A stretch of DNA of 64,000 nucleotides from Saposhnikovia divaricata (taxonomy: Eukaryota > Streptophyta > Magnoliopsida > Apiales > Apiaceae), in the NCBI GenBank assembly GCA_036435485.1, contig CM071599.1, forward strand, positions 206,993,178 through 207,057,177, given 5' to 3'. Position 1 is the first letter of the stretch. Every line of letters starts with the position of its first letter. Below are positions 1 through 11,212 of this stretch, piece by piece. A program made the position numbers and the translations under genes. The notes beneath the pieces are model-generated. The model was not told the origin of the DNA and ran no database searches. It saw only the letters and a program-made list of their open reading frames with translations.

Positions 1-1110
1 GGTCTTGTGTGAACCAAATAACGCAGCCCTCCAACTAAGCTTTTGTACTGAGTAGTATCCACTGATATTCCCCCTTCATCCTTGGTTAAAAGCTCCTTTG
101 GATCCATAAGTATTTTGTGGGATTGCAACCATCCATTCCATCTTTCTCGAGTAATTTCCGTGCATATCCAGCCTGCTTCAACTCTATATATCCTTCTGAT
201 TGTTTCACCTCAATTCCCAAATAATAATTCAACCTATCAAGATTACTCATCTGAAAGTTGTTACTCATTTGTTCCTTAAACCTTTCGATTAATGTTTTCT
301 CAGAACCTGTAACCAACAGGTCATCCACGTAAATAGTTATATTCAAACTCTCACCTCCTTCCTTTCTTATGTACACCGCATGCTCATATGGACACTTAGT
401 AAACCCAAGATTCTCCAAACATGAATTCAGTTTTGCATACCAGGCTCGAGGGGCTTGACGTAGTCCATATAAAGCATTTATCAGTTTATAAACTAGATGT
501 TCTTGTCCCACCTTCTCAAAACCTTCCAGCTGTGCAACATATACAGCCTCGCTTAATTCCCCGTAGAGAAATGTTGTTTTCATGTCCAAATGATAGACTC
601 CCCACTTGTGTTTAACTGACAGAGCCCATAACAAACAGATAGGTTCAAGCCAAGTGATAGGAGCGAAAATCTCGTCAAAATCTATCCCATGTTCTTGAAC
701 ATATCCTTTAGCGACAAGTCTCGGTTTATGTTTCACAATCCTCCCATCTGCATCCTTCTTCAACTTGAAAATCTATTTTAAATCTGTGACCTTTTATCCG
801 GTTGGTAGAGTTGATAACTCCCACGTCATATTTTTCTCGATCAACTCAATTCATTTCTCATAGCCTTCCTCCACTCTCTATCTTTCATAGCCTGTTTGAA
901 ATTTGCAGGTTCCTCGACACCCATGAGATACAACTCTTCATCCAACTCTATTTCTTCTGTGTCGTTATAGATGTCCGTCAACTTTTTTGTACGTCTGGGT
1001 TCCGTATTGTCGTCATAATTCTCAGGACTCAACCTCGACCTATGTGACTGCGCCTCAGGTGTAGCAAGGTTCTATGACATATCAGTATCAGTAGTATCTG
1101 TCCCTTCGTT
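1..1110 (-). mobile_element. Copia LTR retrotransposon fragment, left copy
   Basis: Minus-strand pol of a Ty1/Copia element, cut by the window edge. Reading from 1110 downwards there is the acidic linker before the reverse transcriptase (the 841-1032 frame), a frame break with stops at about 764-840, then the reverse transcriptase. The element is interrupted at 1111 by a CACTA terminus. The whole block is nearly identical to 61704-62813, where the RNase H and the 3' LTR are also visible. The in-frame stops indicate a dead copy. Confidence 0.9.
86..763 (-). pseudogene. Copia reverse transcriptase domain (left copy)
   Basis: A 225-residue open frame covers most of a Copia-type RNA-dependent DNA polymerase (RVT_2 family), which copies element RNA into DNA. 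Visible hallmarks in order are RLVAKGY near the start, LDMKTTFL (first catalytic aspartate), LYGLRQAPRAWY, and the catalytic YVDDLL at about residue 146, followed by the LNYYLGIEV block. The frame opens at an internal methionine (KKDADGRI), so the true protein began upstream. Sequence just upstream in the same orientation has stops, and the 3' end runs out of frame towards the window edge. Likely inactive. The copy at 61789-62466 differs by only a few bases. Confidence 0.92.
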
Positions 1111-1822
1111 CACTACACCATAAAACGGCTATTGCAACGACAGAAAAACATTGCCTTAAGGCCTATATTCGTTGCAGTAGAGTCTATGGCAACAAATTTG
1201 CAAAATTTGGGCGTTGCATCCGGTTGCCTTGCAATAGGTCGATTTAGCAACGTTTTTGATACCATACAGCAACATAATTAAATCATTGCATTAACTTTCA
1301 GTAGCAACGTTTTAGACTCTATAGCAACAATTAAAAACTATCGCAGTAGCATAAGAAGGTAATTTATTGGCACTTAAAGGCAACATTTTTCAGACCAATT
1401 GCAATGATTTTTTATAGATTAATGCAACGTATTTTGACCCTATTGTAACATTTTTTCAAAAAAAAAAATTGGTAGGAACATGCTAAAATTACAGTAAACC
1501 AGGCCATTTATAGCCACAATCCAAGCATCATTTGCATTTCATAAACCAGGGCAACTTAATGCCAAATATCCAAATGTACCATTATAGTGCTACATGACAA
1601 ACAATTCAAAAACAACACCATGTTACGCCATGGTCGTACAAACCATTCAAAATGTGAAGTAAAAATGAAATGACTAAGGCGGATACAAATACCTACAAAA
1701 CAGTCGCGCGCAAATTTAAACATAAAGTACATGCAATCTACCAACTATTAACACATAAATTAAACATAAAGTGACAAAAATGACTCATGCATCGTCATCT
1801 TCATCTTCATCATCTCATTCAT
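1111..1822. mobile_element. CACTA-5 terminus, left copy, truncated
   Basis: Begins with CACTACACCATAAAACGGC, close to the CACTA-4 terminus (CACTACGCCATATATGGC). It is followed by many short subterminal motifs (GCAACG, GCAACATT) in both orientations up to about 1450, as CACTA elements have. It is inserted in the Copia element. It is cut at 1818-1822, where it is fused to an unrelated LTR across a shared TTCAT. The right copy (62814 onward) continues past this point into a captured gene fragment. Confidence 0.75.
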
Positions 1823-2023
1823 GGAAGCTTAAACAAGTTCCCATTCTTAATTCTAATGCTAACTTTCAACTCCAAAATTGACAGAAAATGCCAACCATAA
1901 TCAATATTTCTACAAACCTGCACACTTAAACAAAACACATCAAAACTACAACAAACTTGTGGCCAAGTGAATCAATTTAAGCCGAAATGAAGCGATCCAA
2001 GTGGATATGAAATCCACTTATCA
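1818..2023 (-). repeat. Truncated 3' LTR
   Basis: About 200 bp matching 23665-23870 closely, starting TGATAAGTGGATTTC on the minus strand. It is cut at 1818 by the junction with the Copia/CACTA-5 block. About 1.38 kb of LTR is missing. Confidence 0.9.
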
Positions 2024-2821
2024 CACCCCCAAAGTTAAACCTATGCTTGTCCTCAAGCATAAAAAACTAAACACTAATTAGTAACACTTCCTTAGGTGAT
2101 CACGGTTGCATTTGGCATATGAAACAAGCCCTTTAAACCCCTAGGCAGCCCTAGTGGATGAGTGAGGTCTCGTGAGGGCCTATAGCAAATGTACCCACAA
2201 AATTCTTCTAACTAAACAATGCGAAAACAATGTAATGCATGAATGCAACTAATATGAAAATGCAACGATCCCCTTCAAACTAACCAAAACCAACTAGCAA
2301 GCAAATATCTCAAAGAATGCAACCAAATCCAAATAGAGCTCGACTAAGTCCCCGTATACTAACAATACATGACAGAAACGTGCGTGTGTGTGATGCTCAT
2401 CAGAAATACTCCTAAAACTAGATCAAAATCATACTCATTCTTGGCCAAGACAATCACTGGTTTATAAATAGAATAGACTGTAAACACTTCATAACCTAGG
2501 AACACCTCCATCCTCATTCAAGCTAGATAGGAATTCATGCTTTATTACTACAACTATGACACAGAATACTATATACAATAACGCATGCTTATTTAACCGT
2601 GCAATGGATGAGACCCCAAAAGGCTTATACAATAATACCCATGTAGCGAACGTTGGGTTAGTGGATCCCAGACTATAATAGCTTTAGGTCAATAGGCACA
2701 AAGTCCCCGCGAACTTAATTTCTCGAGTATTAAAGAGCTCACCCTGGTTAATTTTGCATTTAAACACTAAAACAATTGACTTTTTTTTTTTTTTTTAATA
2801 TATGCAATCTCGAATGAGAAT
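2024..2821 (-). other. Polypurine tract and 3' untranslated internal region of the LTR element
   Basis: On the minus strand a purine run (TTTGGGGGTG) abuts the LTR start, preceded by TGAGGACAAGCATAGG, a hallmark of plant Tat/Athila elements. The remainder is non-coding internal sequence. The T-run at about 2780-2796 lies close to the CACTA-1 insertion. No ORF of note. Confidence 0.75.
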
Positions 2822-3185
2822 CACTAGTACAAAAACTGCTTTATGCGTCTCCTCATTTGCGTCTGTTGTAGGAGGAACAGACGCATAAAATAGTTTTATG
2901 CGTCTGTCGAGCACTAGACAGACGTATATACTAGAAAGAGGCATGCTTATACGTCTGTTGTGCCTGAACAGTCGTAAAAGGTACTTTTATACGTCTGTTG
3001 GAAAATTATTTACGTCTGTTATAACAGACGTATAAAGTTCAGCTATATATGTCTTGCCTATTAAAACAGACGTATAAAGGTGAATAAAAAAATTATAAAA
3101 TAATTAATAATAAAAAAAATGAGCGGTCCAATTAGTATATATACCCTCTTTTATACGTCAGTTTTTTTACACCAGATACATAAAC
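2822..3185. repeat. CACTA-1 left subterminal repeats
   Basis: About ten degenerate copies of a 12-16 bp motif (TTTATACGTCTGTT and its complement AACAGACGTATAAA) in both orientations, directly inside the TIR. In En/Spm-type elements such arrays bind the transposon-encoded DNA-binding protein. Confidence 0.85.
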
Positions 3186-3928
3186 AATAATTAATCAAAA
3201 AGAAAATCAGAAAATATTATTACATTTAAAACAAATTACCCCCAATTTCACATAACACGATCGTATTACACGTACTCTCACTCCGAGCCCTGCTCTGAAA
3301 TTTCACAAACACCGATTCACATAATCCCTAATTCCATCTGCGATTGACTACGATTGAGAAATTTAGTTTGATTCAGTGAACCTACGGAGATGCCATAATT
3401 CCATCTAGTTCGATTCAGGGGCATACTCAATCATACCGGTAACTTCCCTCTCCCCCTCTCTGTCTCTCTCACGTATGTACGTATATATGTGTGTAAATAT
3501 GTGTGTATAGTTCGATTGAGTCATTGTATGTTTATGCTTCTCCCCTATCTTCATGTATGTATGTGTATATTGTTAGTATATATGAGGAGTTTATCTATTT
3601 GCACTAACGGATAAGCAATTAAAAAACAAGTGAATCAACTTACCATATATCAGAATCTGCCCCCGCTGAATCGATATGTATCCTCGTGTAGACAAACTCG
3701 TGAATAAACGGGTGACCATTAGGATTGTTGGTTTAACCCTCTGACTGCACAAAGTGTAAAAAGTTTTATAAGCAACTAGTTTTTGGCCAATACAAACTTA
3801 GAAAGTACTAGAAAATCATCTCATTGCTAAATATAATTATTCTTGATTTAATTACATTTTACGGATAAAAGTTTTTTTTTGACATTACGAAGACCCATAT
3901 GCTAATGTTGTCATATAAAGATAAATAC
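3186..3928. other. CACTA-1 leader region, with a possible captured exon at about 3641-3750 (minus)
   Basis: 3240-3600 looks like an untranslated leader (CT-rich tract, GT/TA-rich tract) upstream of the transposase gene. On the minus strand at 3641-3755 there is an acceptor-like TTTGTGCAG and a strong donor ATATGGTAAGT around a readable stretch (NPNGHPF, then HEFVYTRIHID). I do not recognise it; it may be another captured exon. Otherwise nothing is seen. Confidence 0.35.
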
Positions 3929-4747
3929 CTCTTGTGTATCCCTCGAATGTGTTATAGGTTTGTTGTCATTGCTTTCAATGATAATGTGTCTCAGTTGGGT
4001 GTTCGGAATATCTTTAGCTAAGCCTACAAACTGCCCACTCCCGTTAACCTGATATCATAGGAGAAGAAATTAGGAGAAGCGTATTTGACTAGATGCAATA
4101 CATAAATAACCTTTAAAGAAGTGAAAATAAATGTCATAAACTATGATGCTTAACAGAATTAGTGACTTTTGAAAGTATGTAAAAAATTCATAGAACAAAT
4201 GGTCACGGATAAATTAACACAACCAAGATTCCAAATTAATCCTTACTGAATAAAAAAGGAAAATTGGACACTCAGTGCCGCTGTCACTTGTTTTAGCTTG
4301 TGTATCATGGAAAGCAGCATCCAACTTCCTATTGCCAATAGGGGTAATTGACCAAACATCATATTTGATGCATTTATGTATATCGTCTTCACTATATGAT
4401 TTGATGACGTAAAACTTAGCATTATCATAATTGGTTTGAAAATCTTCTAAGTTATATTGATCTCTTTGTAAACAGAACCCCATCATTTTATCCTCAACCG
4501 GTGTAGAAACCTTGTTACTACCCTGGCCACGGGGACCACGAGTTAGTTCAGCCGTGGCTTCAAGGTCTTAGTGTATGTTGGACTTCTCTTTCTGATTATA
4601 TCCATTACTTCCATTCCACATTCTAGCATTAGGTCTATCATTCAGACCAGCATTACGAGCACGGTAACTGCGCTGGTTATTTTCGGTATATGACGAGAAT
4701 TTCCCCATTGGTTGAAACTGACCTGCTGTTCTATAACCTGGAGTAAA
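3929..4747 (-). pseudogene. Captured fragment of an ECT-type YTH-domain m6A-reader gene (left copy)
   Basis: Minus strand. ECT proteins bind N6-methyladenosine in mRNA through a YTH domain. The exon at 4247-4747 reads the linker (TPGYRTAGQF, GKFSSY, LTRGPRGQG) and then the first half of the YTH domain (QRDQYN, DAKFYVIKSYSEDDIHK, IKYDVWS, KLDAAFHD, CPIFLFYS), ending at a clean donor GTAAGG. The next exon (3929-4048) reads NGSGQFVGLA, then jumps to DIPNTQLRHIIIESNDNKP and SRDTQE. About 30 codons with the central YTH core are missing, an internal deletion. A stop (TAA) also lies between linker and YTH. Introns are retained, so capture was at DNA level. It lies upstream of the transposase and antisense to it. 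Confidence 0.87.
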
Positions 4748-5548
4748 CTGCAGCACACGACACATAATTAATTGTAATTAGTATAACTAGGCCTGGAAAG
4801 ATAGATGTAAACTTTGAAATCGCCCATAGACCTATTTTTAAAACTTGTACAGAAACACTATTCATGAGACTTCAACATGAGACAGATAGAATAGAGGAGG
4901 TTAACTTTTCCACCAGGCATAGGCAGTGCTATATTTAACTATGGTAACCTTGATCTCGTTTAAACTCAAACAAAATAAATCTAAAGTGGGTTGCATATCA
5001 TAGTATCTAGATCAGGAAAGGCAGGGAACATTTTAAAGTAATCTAAAGCGCCTGCTCCAACTAATTTACAACTAAAAGAACAAAAAAATTATCATAAAAT
5101 AATGCCGCAATTCTACCAGAAAACTTTTAGAAAACTGGCCATATATTACTAATAATCAAGAGCAATTCTACCAGGTATTCATCTTTTAGTAATATATTAC
5201 TAATATATTACATGTTCTTAATGCCTTTTTATGATACAAGTACCTGATTTGATGGTTTTAGGAAATCAGAGAAAATGAAGTGAACTAGAGTTCCGTAGTT
5301 CACTGGTAGATAACTGAAATTTAGAACATAATATATCAAGAAAAAGGCCTTTGATTACTGCTGCATTTTGCTCTGTTTAGATGCATAAAAACTGCACTGC
5401 TTTTCATTATCATTCTACCCTGTTTTTTGAATTAAAAATGCTCAGATTTATGGATTATTATTGATCTGTTTACAAGTCTATTTTCTTTTGTTTGATTTAC
5501 ATAATATTGAAGTTAACATTGTTTGATACATAGGAAGGAAACTAGTAA
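4748..5548. other. Captured ECT intron sequence and transposase leader
   Basis: 4790-5260 matches 11790-12215 and 33190-33650, the intron of the captured ECT gene. Similarity stops near 5262. 5263-5548 is AT-rich sequence directly before the transposase start. No ORF of note. Confidence 0.6.
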
Positions 5549-5929
5549 ATGGATCGTAAAACATGGATGTACAATATTTCACATGTTAAGGAGGAATATA
5601 TTCTTGGTGTTAATAACATTATTAAATGTGCATTGGAACACAAAAAAAAGAAAGAGAAGGAACTTGGTTACAAAGAGTCGATTCCGTGTCCTTGTCAATT
5701 ATGTGGTATCATGAAAAATTTTTCAAATGTCAACATTGTGCAAGACCATCTATTTCGTCATAGTTTTAAAAAGAATTACACTAACTGGATTTGGCATGGT
5801 GAGCCAATAGATTCTGGTGGTACTTCTCGTAGAGATAATAAACATGAGGGAGAGAGTATGACCAACAATGACGAAGATGGTATAGGTAATGACAGAATAC
5901 AGGAGATGATAGAAGATGTTGAGGACTAA
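5549..5929 (+). CDS. CACTA transposase, N-terminal transposase-associated domain
   Basis: 126 residues starting MDRKTWM, a normal start for plant TNP2-type transposases. Then comes a cysteine/histidine module (PCPCQLCG ... HLFRHSF) and WIWHGEP, matching the transposase-associated domain that begins these proteins. It ends at a TAA (5927-5929) in an acidic linker. The downstream 937-residue frame (5984-8797) is in the same reading frame, with no other stop between them. The two are therefore one gene split by a single nonsense codon, and this is not a separate small protein. Confidence 0.85.
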   Translation: MDRKTWMYNISHVKEEYILGVNNIIKCALEHKKKKEKELGYKESIPCPCQLCGIMKNFSNVNIVQDHLFRHSFKKNYTNWIWHGEPIDSGGTSRRDNKHEGESMTNNDEDGIGNDRIQEMIEDVED

Positions 5930-5983
5930 TTCATTCACCAACCAAATATTCTCGAGAACTTAGTAAGCGATTCAAAGAAACTT

Positions 5984-8797
5984 TTGTATCCCGGGTGCAA
6001 GAGTGAATTCACTAGGTTGTCAACAACATTGAAGTTGTGTAGAATGAAAGTAAAACATGGGTCGACTGACAAGAGTTTTACAGACCTATTAAAACTTTTG
6101 AGAGAGATGCTTCCTCCAAATAACAAGCTCCCGAATTCCATGTACGAGGCTAAGAAGATATTATGTCCTATGGGTATGGAAGTAAAAAAGATACATGCAT
6201 GTCCAAATGATTGTGTTTTGTTTCGAAATGAACATGAATATTTACAAGTTTATCCCAAGTGTGGAGCATCTCGATATAAACCAGATAGTAATATTTCTTC
6301 AGAGGAGAACAAGAAAAGGCCTCCTGCCAAGGTGGTTTGGTATTTCCCTATTTTGGAACGTTTTCAACGCCTTTTTGCAAATGCAAAAGATGCTAAACAT
6401 TTAAGGTGGCATGCAGAAGGGATAAAATCAGATGGGATGCTTAGATATCCAAGTGACTCTCCACAATGGAGAACTATTGATGAAATGTATCTTGAATTTG
6501 GTGCAGAAGTTAGGAATCTACGACTTGGACTTTGTGCAGATGGCATGAATCCGTATCGTACTTTAAGTTGTAATCATAGCACTTGGCCAGTTATGCTCAC
6601 GATTTATAATTTGCCTCCTTGGTTGTGCATGAAGCGCAAGTATATAATGTTGGCAGTGCTAATCTCTGGACCTAAAGAGTCGGGGAATAACATAGATGTT
6701 TATCTTCAACCTCTTATTGAATATCTGAAATTATTATGGGATGAAGGCGTGACAGCTTATGATTCTTATAGTCAGTCAAATTTTAATCTATGTGCCATGA
6801 TATTTTGCACCAGAAGTGACTTTTCGGGTTATGGAAACCTTTTGGGATACCCCATTAAAGGAGCCAAAGCATGCCCAATATGTGAAGATGGTACAAATAC
6901 CCACCGGTTAAAAAATTGCAAGAAAAATGTGTATATGAATCATCGAAGATTTCTTCCTCTCAATCACCCTTATCGTAAGGACAAGAAGTCTTTTGATGGA
7001 CTTGTCGAGACTCGAGTAGCTCGTTTGCCTTTAAGTGGAATGGAAACTTTTCAGAAGGTTAAAGATCTTGATGTTGAACTTGGAAAGCACTACAAAAGGC
7101 CTCAGGAGAATATTTGGAAGAAGAGGTCTATTTTTTGGGAGCTTCCTTACTGGAAAAACTTACAGGTTAGACATAGCCTTGACCTTATGCATATTGAGAA
7201 AAATGTTTGTGAAAGCATTATTGGAACATTGTTGAATATACCTGGCAAGACAAAGGATGGGATCAAGGCTAGACTGGACATGGAAGAAATGGGAATTCGA
7301 AAAGAGTTAGCACCACAAGTGTCAACAAAACGTTCCTATCTACCTCCAGCTTGTTATACTTTGTCCAGAAAAGAGAAGATTAGCTTTTGTAAGTGTTTAT
7401 CTAGTGTGAAATCTCCACATGGATATTCCTCTAATATCAAAAAGCTTGTGTCCATGAAAGATTTGAAACTAGTGGGTATGAAGTCACATGATTGTCATGT
7501 GTTAATGCAACAATTACTACCAATTGCGATTCGAGGCATACTACCGAAGCATGTCAGATTTGTTATTACGAAACTCTGTGCCTTTTTTAATGCTATATGC
7601 AGTAAAGTAATCGATCCTGATTCGTTGGATAAATTACAAGCTGATATTATTGTTACACTTTGCCAATTTGAGATGTATTTTCCAGTTTCCTTTTTTGACA
7701 TCATGGTGCACTTAGTTATTCATTTAGTGAGGGAGGTCAAATTGTGTGTCCCACTATATTTATGCCACATGTATCCTTTTGAGAGATTTTTGTGCACTTT
7801 AAAAGGATATGTGAAAAATCGATACCGGCCAGAAAGTATTATAGTTGAAGCATATTCTGTGGAGGAGGAAATTGAATTTTGCACTGATTATTTAACAAGT
7901 CTAGATCCTATTGGAGTTCCAAGATCTCGTCACGAGGGTAGACTTGAAGGTCATGGTACACTGGGCTTAAAGATGATCTCTCCTGGAGCTGAAATACTGA
8001 ATAGAGCTCATCTCTTTGTCCTACAACACATGACAGAAGTTAATGCCTATTTGGAGGAACATGTAACCCAAATTTTCCAAATACATCCTTCTAAGAATCG
8101 TAAATGGGTAATAAATGAGCACAATCGCATGTTTGGTGAATGGTTTAAAGAGCGAGTAATGTCTCTCATATCAAAAACACCTAGTGAGATATCAAATACT
8201 GTACAGTGGTTAGCCTATGGCCCTGGAGTGCTTGTGAGGTCTTATGAAAGTTGTGATGTCAATGGATACACATTCTATGCCCAACATCGAGACGAAAAAA
8301 GTGCTATGCAAAATAGTGGAGTATGTGTGGAAGCTTCGTCAACAAAAATTGATAGAAGTAGTAACGCTCAATCGCGAGATGTGAAAAATTCTTATTTTGG
8401 AATTATTGAACATATTTGGGAGCTTGATTATAGAGACTTCAAGATTGCTTTATTTAAATGTAAGTGGTTTGATATCCGACGTGGTGTTCGAGAGGATGAG
8501 TTAGGTTTCACTTTAGTGGACTTCAGTCACTTTGGTCATGAAGATGATCCCTTTATACTTGCAACACAAGTGAAGCAAGTATTTTACATTCAAGACCCCG
8601 CTGATTCTAAATGTTCGATTGTTGTTCAAGGCAAAAGACAAATTCTGGGTATTGATGATGTTGTAGACGAAGAGGAGTACAACCAATTTGATGAAAATCC
8701 CCCTTTCTCCACAGGGCTGCCCACCTCATATATGGACGAGAATTTTGGTACACATTATGCACGGAATGACCACGATGAAGGAATGTGGATTGATTAG
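5984..8797 (+). CDS. CACTA (En/Spm) transposase, TNP2 family, main body
   Basis: 937 residues. It catalyses excision and integration of CACTA elements by recognising their TIRs. Blocks in order: MYPGCKSEFTRLS and the MLPPNNKLP / YEAKKILCPMG / KIHACPNDC region (residues 1-80) with a CPKCG-like motif; the transposase core (about 100-450) with CSPIC-like CPICEDGT, HRRFLP and SLDLMHIEKNVCESI; a DUF4218-like region (about 498-640, MKSHDCHVLMQQLLP ... YPFERFLCTLK); and a C-terminal DUF4216-like domain (about 800-885, FGIIEHIWELDY ... CKWFD). Length fits an intact TNP2. The annotated ATG is internal: the true start is probably 5549, before the TAA at 5927. Apart from that stop the frame is open, so damage is recent. 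The gene lies inside CACTA-1 between the two captured ECT fragments. Confidence 0.93.
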   Translation: MYPGCKSEFTRLSTTLKLCRMKVKHGSTDKSFTDLLKLLREMLPPNNKLPNSMYEAKKILCPMGMEVKKIHACPNDCVLFRNEHEYLQVYPKCGASRYKPDSNISSEENKKRPPAKVVWYFPILERFQRLFANAKDAKHLRWHAEGIKSDGMLRYPSDSPQWRTIDEMYLEFGAEVRNLRLGLCADGMNPYRTLSCNHSTWPVMLTIYNLPPWLCMKRKYIMLAVLISGPKESGNNIDVYLQPLIEYLKLLWDEGVTAYDSYSQSNFNLCAMIFCTRSDFSGYGNLLGYPIKGAKACPICEDGTNTHRLKNCKKNVYMNHRRFLPLNHPYRKDKKSFDGLVETRVARLPLSGMETFQKVKDLDVELGKHYKRPQENIWKKRSIFWELPYWKNLQVRHSLDLMHIEKNVCESIIGTLLNIPGKTKDGIKARLDMEEMGIRKELAPQVSTKRSYLPPACYTLSRKEKISFCKCLSSVKSPHGYSSNIKKLVSMKDLKLVGMKSHDCHVLMQQLLPIAIRGILPKHVRFVITKLCAFFNAICSKVIDPDSLDKLQADIIVTLCQFEMYFPVSFFDIMVHLVIHLVREVKLCVPLYLCHMYPFERFLCTLKGYVKNRYRPESIIVEAYSVEEEIEFCTDYLTSLDPIGVPRSRHEGRLEGHGTLGLKMISPGAEILNRAHLFVLQHMTEVNAYLEEHVTQIFQIHPSKNRKWVINEHNRMFGEWFKERVMSLISKTPSEISNTVQWLAYGPGVLVRSYESCDVNGYTFYAQHRDEKSAMQNSGVCVEASSTKIDRSSNAQSRDVKNSYFGIIEHIWELDYRDFKIALFKCKWFDIRRGVREDELGFTLVDFSHFGHEDDPFILATQVKQVFYIQDPADSKCSIVVQGKRQILGIDDVVDEEEYNQFDENPPFSTGLPTSYMDENFGTHYARNDHDEGMWID

Positions 8798-9148
8798 GTA
8801 TAATTTTGTAAATGGCATAATAAGGTATAATAATATTTATATCAATCAATATCCTTGACTATTCTCTTATGATATGTTTTATACCGCAGTATTGTAGTTG
8901 TGTGATGTAGAAGCCTATATGCGTAAACCTTTTAGCTGCCCGACATACCTCATGATCATTCTTAGTTGCTTAATTGTCTATCTAATTATAATCAGCAAAA
9001 GATAATTACTGTGAAATTAATAAAGGGTTCTTTGTATGTATTCTAGGTCTGTAGCATACATTTAATCTTTCTGTTCTTACTTTTTGTAAATACTCCTGAT
9101 ATGTTGCTTAATTATTGAACTTTCTCTCCTTTTTTTTCAGATTTATTA
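8798..9148. other. Spacer between the two CACTA-1 genes
   Basis: About 350 bp of AT-rich sequence, probably the transposase 3' untranslated region and the promoter of the next gene. A pyrimidine-rich tract ending in CAG at about 9139 looks like a splice acceptor just before the second gene's ATG. Confidence 0.4.
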
Positions 9149-10999
9149 ATGGATGAGATTACAAATTCTAGTCAAACTGAATCCAAAAAAAGAACACGTG
9201 ATCCAACTGTATGCAAGAAGCTGTGAAAGAGCAAACTGCCAACAAATTAAAGATGTTGAGAAAACGATTGAGTTGGACGAATATGGTAAACCAAAACCTG
9301 GAAAGTGGAAAAACCAGTTCATGACTTATATAGGAGTAATTGGTCGACAAAAGGTGGATATCAATACCAAGAGTTGGAAATCTGTAAATGAAGGGCTGAA
9401 GAACACAATTTGGGAGGATATCAAGGTATATAGTTTAAATTATTGTATCACTTGTTTACGAGTTCACTTGGAAACTGTTGTGTTACTCTGTCATATAGGC
9501 TGTAAGGTTACGTACACTGTTCTGGATTGAATATCTTTGACACTTCATTTAATTTTTAATAACACTACCAAAAACAGGGCATTTCCAACTAATACATTAT
9601 GATTTGTAATACTAATATTCTTACGTACCAACTGCAACATATATTAAGTTATTTTTTTGTTATAATACTAATTTCCCTGATGGATTACGCTCACTACTTT
9701 GTCATTTCCAGAGCTTATAAGAAAAGCTAACCGTGAATTTGTGTAGATTAACCGCATAACCTGTAGTTAAGTTTGTTGTCAGTCAGGGCTCTGACTTAAG
9801 TTTGGAAAATAAAATTTGGATTAGACTGCCAACATTAAAAAGTTCAAATAAACACCATGTGCATGTATGAACTTTGTCAGGGAGAGTGGAATATAAAGGA
9901 TGATGAACATAAAAAGCGAATAATGAAGAGGGTTGGGACCATGTGGAAGGATTTTAAGTCACGGATGGTTGATAAGTTGTTTGAAGGTGAAGATCCATGT
10001 GAGAAATACGATTACATCACAAAAGAACAGTGGAAAATTTTTAAGAAGGCCAAAGAAACTCCTGAATTTAAGGTGACATGTACAGAATTATGCAGTAATT
10101 TTAGGTAAAAGCAGTAATTTTGTTAGTTCTTTCTCTTAATCTGATTTTTTGGAACAGGAAATTCTTGAGAAAGCAAAAAAACGCCAAAAATGAAACAAGC
10201 ATTCACATTATCTGAGAAAGGGTGGTTATGATGAAGCAAGGATGGAGTGGCTTAAAGAGGAACCTCTTGCTAATTTGTCTCAATCTGAATGCATTGATCC
10301 ATCCATGTTATCTGATGATTATACGGGTCGTGGTTTTGATTGGGTTAGAGCACGACTCAAGAAGAAGGATGGAGAATAAGGTTATTATTTTCCCAAAGCT
10401 TCCACAAAGGAATTGTTTGAGAAAATGGTAAATTGCTATTTCTATAAGTTAACATATCACTTTAATTATTTGAGCAACAAATAATAATTAGTATGTACTA
10501 TACTAACTAATATCCTCATATTGGAACAGGTAGCCTTGAAGGGTAAAATCTCTGAAGGTGAATGGAGTCCGCACGGTCATGACGATATTTTGACACGTGC
10601 ACTTGAAACAAAGGAGCATGGTGGACACGTTAGAGGGGTTGGTGGAGGAGCTTGTATCAGGGATGTGTTTGGGTCACAAAAAAACACAAAAAGTACCAAA
10701 ATTGTTTCAGTAGATGACTTGGCTACGATTACCAGGAGAGTGAAAGAGGAGTGCAAGGAGGAAATCAGTGAGATTCATGTGAAGTATAATAAAGAAATCA
10801 GCAAAATGCATGCGAAATATAGTAATGAGGTTAATGACATGCATACGAAGCTACGGGGCATCTTGGATCATTTCAAGCAAATTGGTATGCTGCTTCCTAA
10901 TAATTTTGGGATTGAGCATAGTACCCCACCGAAAGAATTAATTAGAAGCAGCTGCCAATCAGTGGAGCCAAATGCTTCGGATCCTTTAATGGATATCCA
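9149..10999 (+). pseudogene. CACTA second gene, N-terminal part (Transposase_24-like)
   Basis: Multi-exon reading on the plus strand. It starts MDEITNSSQTESKKRTR at 9149, but a TGA follows within 26 codons and the frame shifts to ELDEYGKPKPGKWKNQFM and IGVIGRQKVDINTKSWKSV. The second exon (about 9880-10071) has WNIKDDEHKKRIMKRVG and MWKDFKSRMVDKLF. The third (about 10158-10428) has GGYDEARMEWLKEEPL and GRGFDWVRARLKKKDGE, then a stop. The fourth (10531-10999) has KGKISEGEWSPHGHDDIL, VGGGACIRDVFGS and a coiled-coil-like EISEIHVKYNKEISK stretch. This is the plant Ptta/En/Spm family organisation. In active elements the protein is thought to bind DNA and support transposition. Several stops and frameshifts make it dead. 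Confidence 0.8.
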
Positions 11000-11212
11000 G
11001 GTATTTAATTGTCCTGTTTCAATTTTGTATATAATTATTTCATATTTAATTTTTCCATGTTTTCTTGTGGGATTTCTGCCCTGTTTCAATTTTTTATTTG
11101 AGTTCAGACAGGTGTACTATGTTTGTATTAGGAATATATTTAGTACTGAAACATTATAAGAAACTCTTAATCAAGTCACCCCACATTTTTATTCTTAATT
11201 TAATTACGTTTT

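Noticed and set aside
1556..1744. A small protein on the minus strand (also at 63260-63448)
   Set aside because: Both copies are identical because the block is duplicated. It lies in CACTA-5 non-coding sequence and matches no family known to me.
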